Source: Botryotinia globosa (Eukaryota; Ascomycota; Leotiomycetes; Helotiales; Sclerotiniaceae). Taken from it: a stretch of DNA of 64,000 bases. Position numbers and translations under genes: made by a program. This document shows, piece after piece, positions 24,549-35,191 of the stretch. Position 1 is the stretch's first letter. Each line of letters opens with the position of its first letter. Where the stretch lies: contig RCSZ01000006.1 of assembly GCA_014898425.1 (NCBI GenBank), forward strand, positions 1,488,001 to 1,552,000. The letters are read 5' to 3'. Under the pieces are notes generated by a model. The model did no database searches. It was not told the DNA's origin and worked only from the letters and a program-made list of their open reading frames with translations.

Positions 24549-26232
24549 CAACGAAGAATTATCAGACCCAAGTACAGACACGAACATTCGGTGATAAGTT
24601 TATAACATGCCATCAGTAAGAATAGATCGCAGGTATATCGTCATCGAGCATTAAGTTCATTCATTTGATTGTGATTGGTGTTAAAATTGTCTCCTGCAGG
24701 GTGATCTTCGCATCCCAGTGATACTCTTTACCAAGGGCCCTAGGAAAATGGCAGCTTGTCGGTCCTTTTCAACCAAGGACTATCGTTGATGACCACATGG
24801 GGCTTTGGATTAAGCTTGCCCCGCGGTCGCCAAAAGCTACTATTCATGAACGCGTATACTTCACAGTTCGTGATTCTGAGCCGGTCAGTTCCTCATCCAG
24901 TAGTGATATGCAAAGAACGAACTACTTCAGGGAGCCGTCCCACCTCTATGGCATTTTTAAAATCATATATAGGTGTCTGTATAGCCAAATGTACTGCTAC
25001 TCCAAACACGTAGATGTGACGAGTATTCAATCTTCAGCAAAAGCAAAAGCCTATCTGCAGTGTTTATTGAGCTGACAACTCTCAACAGTTCGATACAGGA
25101 GCAAAGGCTTCTCTGAGTCAGGAACTCTGGAGTAAGGAATGCATGCACCCGAAATAGGCAAGGTTTCCCAAAGACACGCGTTTGAACTTTGCACTGTGCA
25201 CCTTTAGCCCCTTGATTAATATATAATGCATGTTCTCAAAAGCCTCATCACCATCCTTTCACGATGCTAACTTTTTCATCACACCCTCAAGTACTTTTGG
25301 CGACTACACTATAGTTGATGGAGTCTAATTTTCATCCTAGGTCTTATCTCTACCAACTGCCTTACTTTTCCTGCTACCAAGAAATGCGCGAATTGGGGTC
25401 ACTCAACAGATCCGGGCTGCATATTATTTGCATATATTGGATCTTGATGTCCATCTAGGATCAACTCCGGAGGACAGGCAGCATTTACCAGGCGGGGGTC
25501 GATCTTCCGTCACAACCCGTCGAAACCTGCTTCCAACGCCCTGTTCATCGTCCCCAATCCACTTGGCCAACTCACGACTGGGTGTATCTCTGCCTGTTTG
25601 AAATATTCCAGTCGTGGAGCATCTTTTTATATCCGACTGGAAGATTCTACAAGAAATTCTATTGTATCTGTGATTTGATAAATTTACGACGAACATGCCA
25701 CCAGATCAAGCCATCACCAGAGCTTTTACAACTCAACTCTCTGAGGAGATTTTCCGAACAATGCATGCATTTCGCATTTCCAAGTCTTTTTATTTTTTAG
25801 GTTACTCTTGACTCAATACATAGAGCAGGAAGAAACATAATCCGGAAGTTAAGTCACATTACGCAGTGCCTGCTTAAGGTTCACTCTGCAACCGCCGAGT
25901 AAGTCATTATGTTACCAATTTGGTATGCAACGCCGACACCATCGAAATCATCATCACTGCCCAGGTGCTGTGAAGCATATTTTACCTCACATTTTGCGGG
26001 CGGCACCACATTATTCATTTTCTCGTAGGGCCCTGGACCTTGCTGCAGCTACCTATAATACCAGTTTTATATACACATCGCTTCAGGGTTTGAATCGCTT
26101 CGAAGTTCAAGCTCATTTGAATCTCAAAAAGTGTGCTTTTCAGAGCGTTTCTTTTTCCTATTTCAACTTTAGATCTAAGGAGTGGGGATTCAGAATAGAT
26201 AATCATCATTTTCTGTGAAGAGGTAAAGATAA

Positions 26233-26267
26233 TCCAGCTACTCCAGCTACTCCAGCTACTCCAGCTA
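26233..26267. repeat. 9-bp tandem repeat (CTCCAGCTA)
   Basis: Three full copies plus a partial first copy. On the minus strand this would read as Ser-Ser-Trp repeats in a chance frame. Confidence 0.85.
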
Positions 26268-27690
26268 TTCACGCTACCGGTATTCCAACTGCAAATCAAG
26301 GCTGTTTTCGTGGAGTCACTCACATTCGGAGATTTAGTGGAGGAGTGGATCACAATGAGAAGTCTCGAGATATCTTATAGATTGGATCGGGGTAAAGATC
26401 GGATACATCGATAACATCGCAACTTTTGCCGTTCTCGATACACCTTCTGAAGGTTGAAGCGAAGCAACCCATGGCAGATACTTGATTCGGGTCTAATCGA
26501 TCGAATAGTGGGAGCGATCATTGGGTTATAGTTTCCATTTTCACTCTTGGAGCAACGTTTTAATTCAAAGGCCCCGTTCGCTTCGTAGACAATCCCAGTT
26601 TTGGTCAACGATTATTATTGCAGGATCCATCAGAGCGAGTATATTTAGAGCTCTCAGTCAAAACGACATCGTCTCCCAGGGATAGACCAAATCTCTCCAA
26701 TCTAAAATGGATCACATATTTGGAAACACGCTTTGGCACGTAAGATAAAAGACATAAGTTCCACAACGCCGGTAGTAGGTTAAGTGAGCGCTGCACTCCA
26801 TAAACAGTAGCAGGGGTGAATCAGTCTACTTCATCCACCCCGATCGAGTACCTTCGTCGGGTCAGCGGCACTTAGCCTCGTGATTTTTTTGCGGATTTTT
26901 CTGTTTCGGTGTACATCATCGCCAGGCTTATCAAGTCTCCAGGTCCAGCCAGTCCACTGTTCTTAATATATTGGGGAGCAATTTAACGATAGAGGCACAG
27001 AATGGATACATCGCATTCCTTTGTACATTTGCGCTCCAGTCATAGCAAAGTTTTCACCTGCAAGCGAGCTGAATGGCCTGTCCATTGAAGGCCCGAAAAA
27101 TTGTCCCATTCTTACAAAATTACCTGCAGTCACCCGGATCTATGAAGCTAGCCTCTATAGCGCCTGTCCGCTAAACGTACTGCATAGGTACTCATTGAGA
27201 GGTATTATCTTTCTGCAAAGACTGCACGCACGCCTGTACTAGAAACGAGTCGGTTCTTGCGTTTACTGTACCTTATGCGTGTTATTCTGCCGTCGTGATC
27301 ACGCGGCAGTCAATTCCCCAAAACTCGGCAGAAGCCACCTCGGGCAAAACCTCCCCATAAACGTTAGACTATCCATTGCAACGTCGTGGCTTTTCATCTC
27401 TTTTGATGTTCTTCGAAGTCTTTTTCGATTGGCGCGGTATGATAAATATTGGTGGCGTCTCTCAAAAGGCGATAGTTGACGACTATTTTGTTGCTAAATT
27501 TCTTTTTCTTTAACAACCCACCGGTAGACATGCAATGGCTGCAAACGAGCAAAAAGTCCGGGACTTGGGGCTGAAAATGGCTCGTCTGGCCTGTTTTGGT
27601 GCAATGATCGATGATGCCCATCTTGACTAGGAAACAAGCTTAAATGTCGACTTCTTGGTTTGTGCCACAAAACACACTGGGGAAATGTAA

Positions 27691-27734
27691 GCACAAGCAC
27701 AAGCACTGGCACTGGCACTGGCACTGGCACTGAC
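27691..27734. repeat. 6-bp tandem repeats (GCACAA then GCACTG)
   Basis: Two GCACAA units are followed by about five GCACTG units, a compound hexamer microsatellite. Confidence 0.85.
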
Positions 27735-27770
27735 AAACGGTTCCACCAACCTGTATCGATCGTCTCACGG

Positions 27771-27806
27771 CAGCCTTGGAACATAGCTGAATAAGTTCCA
27801 AGGCTG
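27771..27806. other. Perfect 12-bp inverted repeat (hairpin)
   Basis: CAGCCTTGGAAC at 27771-27782 is matched by its exact reverse complement at 27795-27806, with a 12-nt loop. GCTGAATAAG is also repeated (27787 and 27803). It could fold in RNA or be a remnant of a mobile-element end. Confidence 0.7.
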
Positions 27807-30003
27807 AATAAGTCAATTGAAGAATAAATTTATGGGCACACGCAGCTAGGGCTGAACATCTAGAATCAATTCGAAGCGCGCGGCCCTGCGTCTGTAGTTG
27901 GGAAAATATGATTTCTATTGATCATTGTACATTCTTCCATAGGCCACTATACAACCAAACATCACACACACATGAATTACGCCAACTAAATTCCAAGTAA
28001 GCGGGAAACGTATCCATAATCCCCGTTCCTTGGAATACTTCTCCTTCGCCTTCCCTCTGCATAATCATTTCAAATAAAACCATGTTCGCACGTTTCACCC
28101 TTCACTCACACAATCAGCACCCCTTCCACGATACCTGGCCTTGATTACGATAGCTCAGGGTAGATAGCTAATCTACTCGTCTACTCTATTCACAGCAATC
28201 CTTTAATTCATGGATAATCATTCAAGCGATGCGCTCCAAGGGAAGACAATCCCTACCAGACAACCTCAACTCCCTGAATACACGTTTACATCACACCGCA
28301 TGCTTACGCTCCCCGGATCGTCCTGCGCGTCGTTCCCCGTACCAGATTCTTCGGCGCAACGTACTGCTGATAATGCGATATGAAATGATGCACAAATCCT
28401 GCCCTGCTTGGCGTGAGGCATGGGGTAAATAGGAGGTGAAATAATTATGAGATCGTAAGGTGGTTTATGGAGATTTTCCGCGAGTGGCTTCGGAGTGGCT
28501 CCCATATGAGAAATGTGGCGGGAGGGCTTGAGATTTGTCTGGTTGATGCTGTGAATAGGAGATGTTGTGTGATAGGAGTTCATCAGGAGAAAGGGGGTAG
28601 AAACAGAGACGGCGAATGCTGATTGCTTTGAGGGTATTGTGGAGTAGGGGAGGCTTTATCGCGGGATTTGACGTGAATACATCGAAAGAGATGCAGAGCG
28701 ATTATTTGGTGATGACTGCCCAGGGTACAATTTGCCTCATCCAGAAAGAGCAGAAAAAGCATCTGTATAACCGTCGCCATTGCTGGTCACAAAGCTGTCG
28801 ATATTAATCACAACATCTGAAAAGGGAGATGTTCAACACATATCACATGACCTTTAGCATGCCGTCAAAATGCACATCTACAGCATCACCTTCCCGATTC
28901 GATTTCAGCAAGCAATCAACTTGGTGCTTCGGTTCAATTGTAGTTCAAATTCTTGGGCGCGATGAGAGATTAAAATGTCATAACAAATGCGCCCTCTTTG
29001 ATGATCAAGGCGGCGCAAAAAGTAGATGTGCACATAGTAAAAACAAATATCTTATGGTTATTCAGCAAATACCGTAGCTTAATCCCATGTAAGCATCGTC
29101 ATCCCTCCTCCAGAACAGACGATTGATCTCGTCCAGTTCATGCACCTACCCTCACACGCTCTGTTCAAAATAAGCATTCAAACTCATCACAAAGTAGAAC
29201 TAGTTCGCACATACGCGAAGTAAAATGCCTGTATTCGAACACTAACGCTCAAAACAAATTCGGCTCAAACTTAATGTGGAAGTTGAGGGAGGATATGAAA
29301 CGCTCTATGTTTGGATTGGGAAATAGGCGGGATAAGAATTGTGTCATACCTTTCAAGTTGAGATTTCAGGTTTGAGAAGCGACAGGGGGAGTACGGGACG
29401 GACGGCGGGGGTTACACATTGTATTACTTGAGACTAGGTGAAACTATGGAGATGCTCGATGTTTCTTCTTTCTGCTGAGATAAAGTTGTGGGGGTTTGGG
29501 GGTGCGTGTCTGGGTTTCAATTTGTATATTTCATTCTTTACTTTTTGGGTTAGGTGGGAGGTATCATCATAAACGAGGTTAAATGGCATCGATGAGTTAG
29601 AACTTAAGTAATATGGGCTGGGAAGACGCAATGAAAAATCAAGTGATCCGAAAGGTAACAAGATACGTTATCAATTGAAATGTGCCCAGGACTTTGTATC
29701 ACGAGACAAATATGAGGTTCGTGAATCATCGATCTTCACGGGAGGAGTCATGGAAATGCGGAGACAGTACAATTTCAACCTATCAAAGCTATAGAGACGC
29801 TTTATTGTGCTGAATCTCAGATAGTGAGTGCGTGGAGCAGGCTATGTAATGTCTATGAAACACGTGGGACGGGAGGAATGAAGGTTATCATGACTTCATG
29901 CCTCATACCACTTTTATATAGATATTCGACCAATGTTCAATAGCTTTGGTTGTCGTTCCACTAAACGGTAGGTCAGTAGTGTAGTCAACATTATCATGGG
30001 AAT

Positions 30004-31384
30004 TTAACGTACGTAAAGGGTATCGTGAAACACCTCCGGACCGTTTGCATACAATTCCCATCCAAATTTCATTCTCACATACTGTATTAGATGACTCGCG
30101 ACCTTGATATGCCCCACATCGGTTGGGTGGTACGCTGGCCCAATATCATTGTGTTGCATCAAGCCGGTGGTGTTGAAATAAGATACGAATGGAGCAGAAG
30201 GTCGATGAGACGAATAAGTGGAATTGGTATGCGGATTGTACAATGTTGGATTGGACAAGTATTCCTTGGAGTTGAAATGTTGATATATGTTGTGAATTTC
30301 AGATGCAAATCCTTGGGATTGCGCGTAAGAATTTCCATAAGCAAAGAAACCCTCCCAGAGAGACTAATCGAGTCAGTGATGTTCATACGCGGCCTGTAAA
30401 ATTGGAAATACCATCAGAATTATTTGAGCATTGGGCCAGACAGCATGAATACCTTCAATCAGTAAGGTATACTGAGCGACATATTCAGAACTAGTAACAT
30501 TGATCGCCCCATTGCTGTCATTAGTCCCCAGGTTAATCACTACAATATCCGCATCATCTTGCTTGGAGAAATCCCAAAGTTCTGGTTTATCACCCCATAT
30601 TTGAGTGGCACGAGGACTAGTGTCAGAAGTATAGTACCATTGGTGAAACATTCCTCTATTATTCTCCCAACATAATTGGTCGACCAAGCAAATGCCCGGA
30701 TATGCTGTAATAGAATACTCTGTGTTTCCAAGACCGGCTCCCATACCATACGCAAAGCTTGAGAGCCCTTCTAGGGTAGCTGTATAACCCGAAGAAAGAG
30801 AATCACCAATGAATTCGATAGTCCTCGAAGATTTAGGAATCTTGATCAGGCTTTCACCTTTACTCAAATGGACGGCGGATATCTGGACACCATACGCCCA
30901 ATTTGTGACTCTGAGCTCAAAAGTTGATGGGTTTATAGGCCAGCCGACATCGATGGCAGGAGATTCTGGACTAACTAGTAAATGCGTGGCATTTGTAGTG
31001 ATGTTTGTGAGCTGCCAATCCTGTCCATTCACTCGATATCCAATCAAAACAGTGTCCGAAGTCAAAGGTCCAAAAGTAATGGCGACTTCCTCTCCCGCGA
31101 ATCCAAATTTGAGTCCGGGTGCTCTGATGCTTGTTTAGTCTTCTCCCGCCTTGTGGATAAAATTCAGAAGAGACAACTTACGACCACCAAGAGACATGTT
31201 TACTATCCCATCGTCCTTTGTAGGAGAGTTCTGGCGCGCTGGGGGGGTAATCAGTGAAGTCATGGTCACTGAGTTCTATCTTCGTGTCTGGATAATCTGT
31301 GATGCGGACTTGATCATTCTGCCAAATTGTTGCAGTTACCACGCAGGAAAGAGATAGGATTATACTTGAAATCATAGACTTCAT
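30004..31384 (-). CDS. Secreted GDSL/SGNH-type esterase (CE2-like)
   Basis: Model complement join(30004..30363, 30412..31123, 31182..31384), 424 aa, introns 48 and 58 bp. The ATG at 31384 is preferred because it starts a signal peptide (MKSMISSIILSLSCVVTA). An N-terminal beta-rich region (YKGRWDSKHVSWWSAPGL) precedes the hydrolase domain, as in carbohydrate esterase family 2 acetylesterases. Catalytic blocks are visible: FIGDSLSSGY (Ser about 176), NLGTNDS (Asn about 269) and HPTDVGH (Asp about 387, His 390). Several N-glycosylation sequons (NIT, NAT, NVT, NTT) fit secretion. Likely removes acetyl groups from plant polysaccharides; exact substrate is unknown. The 48-bp intron is needed to reach SLWEGFFAYGNS, and retaining it gives a stop. 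Confidence 0.88.
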
Positions 31385-32598
31385 TTTGACAGTGCGAGAG
31401 TTACACAAATATCAACAGAAGGAATCGCAGGAATCCCATTGCTAAGAAGCCACTACTTATAAGACTGCAGATATTTTGAAGCAATATTGGCAAGATCATG
31501 ATCGACTGCGGGGTAATTCTCCAGCGAGCGGAAAAGGGACATTTTGTTTTCCCGAGGCGGCTGTATAGTAGGTGCAATCCAGACTTTCTGAAGACGATTC
31601 GCAATAACGAGAACACATCTCGGGACTGATATACCGAGTTCTGTCAATCACAATCACGTAGCTGCTCATGCCCTACATGGGAGTATCTGCACCGGAAAAT
31701 CGAGCCGCACTCGCGAAGGTGTACATTGTACATGTATATATCGTATCAATGGAGCCATTGAATACTGACACGATATGCATTTCCTTCCCTTGCTCCACAC
31801 GTTTCTTCTCCTGTAGATGAAAGGGCATAATGTGAGGTTCTTGCATCGACAATGAACAGTGATGTTGATATGGATGTTAATTTTGATGTTGATGAGTGGT
31901 GACAGTTTTCAGGTTGATGAGATCCATGGATGCAGATGAAATGATACTTGCATAATTTTATGAATAATTACGCAAATCTTTTATGTATGTGCCACCATAC
32001 TCAATCTTTCTTAGCACCGAATGACCACTTCAATTATCCACATTTGGCGGGAGGAAGGTCGCACACAGAACGACCATCGTTGAACTTCTATTCTCAACCA
32101 CTCATCACCATTACTTTCATTCTTTCCCGTGTATAATTATATTTGTTTAATTGAATTATCCTTTAATACTAGACCACCTTCCTAACGGAAATCTACCCAT
32201 ACTTTATACTCTCGTGCGGAAATCACCTTGAATCAAAATACTGCAGAGGAGGGAACAAGTAAACGAAAAGAGCCTACTCATCGTTCTCAGCTGATCTACT
32301 CACTCATATATAAAAAGAAAGGCATCCAGAATACCGGAACCGATTGTGGATCTTATATTACCTGGTTTGACTGTCTATCGTCAAAGCTCAGCTCTCGCGG
32401 AACCAAACTTTGAATCTATACTATCACCAAGCTAAGGGGGAAGGGACTCCTGGAAAATGATCTTTCCTGAATCACAACTACCATGAAGTTTACAGCGCCT
32501 TCACAGTTCTCTGTGAGGGTGTCGAAATCATCTAGTGGACTTCTGTTATCGCTTGGCATCATCTAGAATTCATCGCATTACCAAGAGGTCTAGAACCA
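31385..32598. promoter_or_regulatory. Divergent intergenic region (esterase / CNL1-like)
   Basis: 1.2 kb between outward-facing genes. No gene found. It includes TGTACATTGTACA near 31724 and short GATGTTGAT-like repetition near 31861-31900; no regulator is assigned. Confidence 0.45.
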
Positions 32599-33126
32599 AT
32601 GGCCTCACCTGCCCCATCTGTGCCAGATACCCAGCTCAACCTAACAGCTGATGAGATTGCTCTCCTTCGACACCATCAAGTTCAAGCCGCCGTAACCGCA
32701 GGCTCCAGCTCTTCTCGTGCAGCCTCGCGAGCCTCGTCACAAGGTCTCCTCCTCCTCGATACCACCTCACTCGCAGCTCTAGGGCGTCATTTTGACCATC
32801 TCATATCACAAATCAGCGCGAGACTTGACTATCTATCTGAGCAATCTGCTATTGTTGCACAGCAACAATACGATAATGCGGGGAACGCGATTGCTATGGC
32901 GGATGCGGAGATCGCACGGTTTCATGATATACTCAGGCAAATCGATGAGCTGGAATTAGATTTTGACCGTATACGTCATATCAGGGATATTGTGAGGAGT
33001 TACCGACAGAGAGTTGAAGAAATGGAACAAGCTGTGGATAGGAGCGCTAGCGGGCATACAAGTGGCAGTAGACATCGACATAGGCATCATCATGAGAGCT
33101 CTGGCAGTTCGAGAAGACATCGATGA
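32599..33126 (+). CDS. CNL1: BLOC-1 subunit CNL1-like coiled-coil protein
   Basis: Single exon, 175 aa. A short disordered start (MASPAPSVPDTQLNLTADE) with a Ser/Ala-rich patch leads into a helical core of about residues 50-145 (LDTTSLAALGRHFDHLISQI, then EIARFHDILRQIDELELDFD and IRDIVRSYRQRVEEMEQ) with heptad-like hydrophobic spacing. The tail is His/Arg/Ser-rich. Length, helical layout and the LAALGRHFDHLISQI block agree with fungal CNL1, a subunit of the endosomal BLOC-1 complex, but this rests on memory of the family and not on an alignment. The alternative is an unrelated small coiled-coil protein. Confidence 0.65.
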   Translation: MASPAPSVPDTQLNLTADEIALLRHHQVQAAVTAGSSSSRAASRASSQGLLLLDTTSLAALGRHFDHLISQISARLDYLSEQSAIVAQQQYDNAGNAIAMADAEIARFHDILRQIDELELDFDRIRHIRDIVRSYRQRVEEMEQAVDRSASGHTSGSRHRHRHHHESSGSSRRHR

Positions 33127-35191
33127 TAAAACCGCTAGGCATACAATAATTGAGTTGGAGAACGGAGCAAGAACTCTGGTATCGGGACTCTTATATACTT
33201 GACCTGATGGTATAATGGAGGTGAAGGGGAAGCGTGCGGTTGTATTGCTTGAATGGACTAAAACGGGAATCGGTGGAGAAACCAGGCTCGGACACATTGG
33301 GAAGAAACATTTGCCTCACGGCTGGAGAAGGGATAGCCTCGCGGCCGGCGTTCGATTTGAAGTCTTTGGTTTTTTGACATTATTTCTTTTGAGGATGGCG
33401 CCAATACCCATTTTTCGGTATAAGGAAAGTTTCAGATCTTGAATCTAGACATTCGAGAGTTTATTTCATGAACTTGGGGCGGAGTAAGCGATTGACTTGT
33501 CATATTGAAAATGTGTAATTTATCATTCTTAAATGTATAATTTTCCGAATAATTTTACTCTTGATTGAACGACTCAATCAATTTTGTTGGACGGGCAAGA
33601 TTGACTACTAAGTGCCATGTCGAGCCCCCTTTGAGATTCTCGTTTACGTGTTGTTTCATGTGTTTCGTCTTGATTTAATCATTGGTGACGATAATATCAT
33701 CTGGGGCCGTGATGAGATGGATAAACAATACCAGGGCATTTGAGATGACCTCGTCTAATTACGGCACCTACGGCGAATAGAAATCTCGCTACAGCACTCA
33801 CTCAAACCTTCACACCATCTACATGCCAATGAAACCAAAGATGCGAAGCGTTTATCGTCAATAAAGGCTACCTTGCTTGTTCTTGCGTTTACCAAAAGCC
33901 TTAGAGATCTGCAAATCGCCAAGATCTATAGCGATGAAGATGATCAAGAGGGTAGTCAAAGGCCACTTCTTACCCTATCTCAATTGAAGGAGGGGGGAGG
34001 AAAGAGGCTTTCGTGGTTATATATCACATTACCGTGCGTATGAGAATAGCCTGTTGCTGGAAGAGTTCGTTCTAGATTCCTTTCTTGGAGGCCCCTTTGC
34101 ATAAGGGCTTTAGATGGGAAGGTAAAGACGTAGGTTGATTACCCTGGTGTAGCTGAGGATGGAGATCACACTTCGATACCATATTCTCAAGAGGGATTTT
34201 GATGAGCCAAAAGCTTGGTTACTAAGTTTTGTATTGCTATTGATCACAATCATTTTCTATTTTTAACAAATAGATCTACATATCAGCTATTTTATTCCTC
34301 GTCGATCGAACCGCATTCCTCCCATTCCTCTCCTCCATAGTCGCTGTTCAATCACACATTCTGATCCCATCCATCTCAACTAGTCTGTTATTTACCTAAT
34401 GGCAATCTACACCTGTCCTGCTTGTCATCCCCCCCTGGCCGTCGCCCACCAGCAAAATCTGCATCAAAAATTGCAAAAAGGATAAACATACAACAGTGGG
34501 GATTCGCTGGTGGTCACCCACCCAACTACTAATCCACCGATCTGAAGCTTGTGTATGGCAGAGCGGACGGGATGCCCAATTCTCTTCAGTCTATGGTCGT
34601 ATGTAGCAGGTGGAGGCGATTTGGGGTATATATTATAGTTGTGAAGAGTCTAGTAGCTTGTGAAGAGTCTGACGACGGACCGGCTCCCTATGATGCATCT
34701 CTTGACTTGACCTGGATCTTCACCTCTTGTCGACAGTCTTAACACTATCGTTGCTGTACACCAGAGAGAGTCCTTGGCAAGTGTCGTCGGCTGATATGGC
34801 ACGAAGGCACCATCCACGTGGATGTGGCCTATGTAATACGATGAGGAAATTTGGCTAGCATACCAAAGTTTGTCTGGTGAAATACGTGGGCCAGGTCTAT
34901 GGCAACAAACTTTTCCGACTCTTATGGCTTTGGTGATTCATATTGTAAAAGAAGGCTTTAGACTTTCGCCAACGAGTGTCGCGCTCGATCCGCAGACACA
35001 ACCCTATTACAATATTATAAAATCAAAAACTTCCAGGTTAGGATTGTCTATAAAAAAAATCCCTTTCTCTCTCTATAGTTTTTCAATTTTTCAATCATAA
35101 TATGTTATTTTAAATTCTTAGTTTAACACATTTATATATTCCCCAGAATATTTCCCCAAATCCAAATTAATACTATTACAACTACTACTAG
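33127..35191. other. Convergent gene-free stretch
   Basis: About 2.1 kb between the CNL1-like gene and the stop of the RelA/SpoT gene. Only short chance frames; AT-rich near 35000-35190. No repeat or RNA gene recognised. Confidence 0.5.

Larger units (their letters stand above)
19884..30003. promoter_or_regulatory. 10.1-kb non-coding region upstream of the C2H2 gene
   Basis: Runs from the C2H2 start codon to the stop codon of the esterase; both genes point left, so all of it is upstream of the C2H2 gene. Every frame seen is short and unlike known proteins. It contains a TGTACAGT element four times between 20971 and 24084, a 14-bp palindrome, short tandem repeats and a perfect hairpin, each listed below. 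It may serve as an extended promoter, a long 5' leader or a template for non-coding RNA; the sequence alone does not decide. Confidence 0.5.

Noticed and set aside
30091..30399. Plus-strand frame over the esterase 3' exon
   Set aside because: Antisense shadow of the well-supported GDSL esterase.
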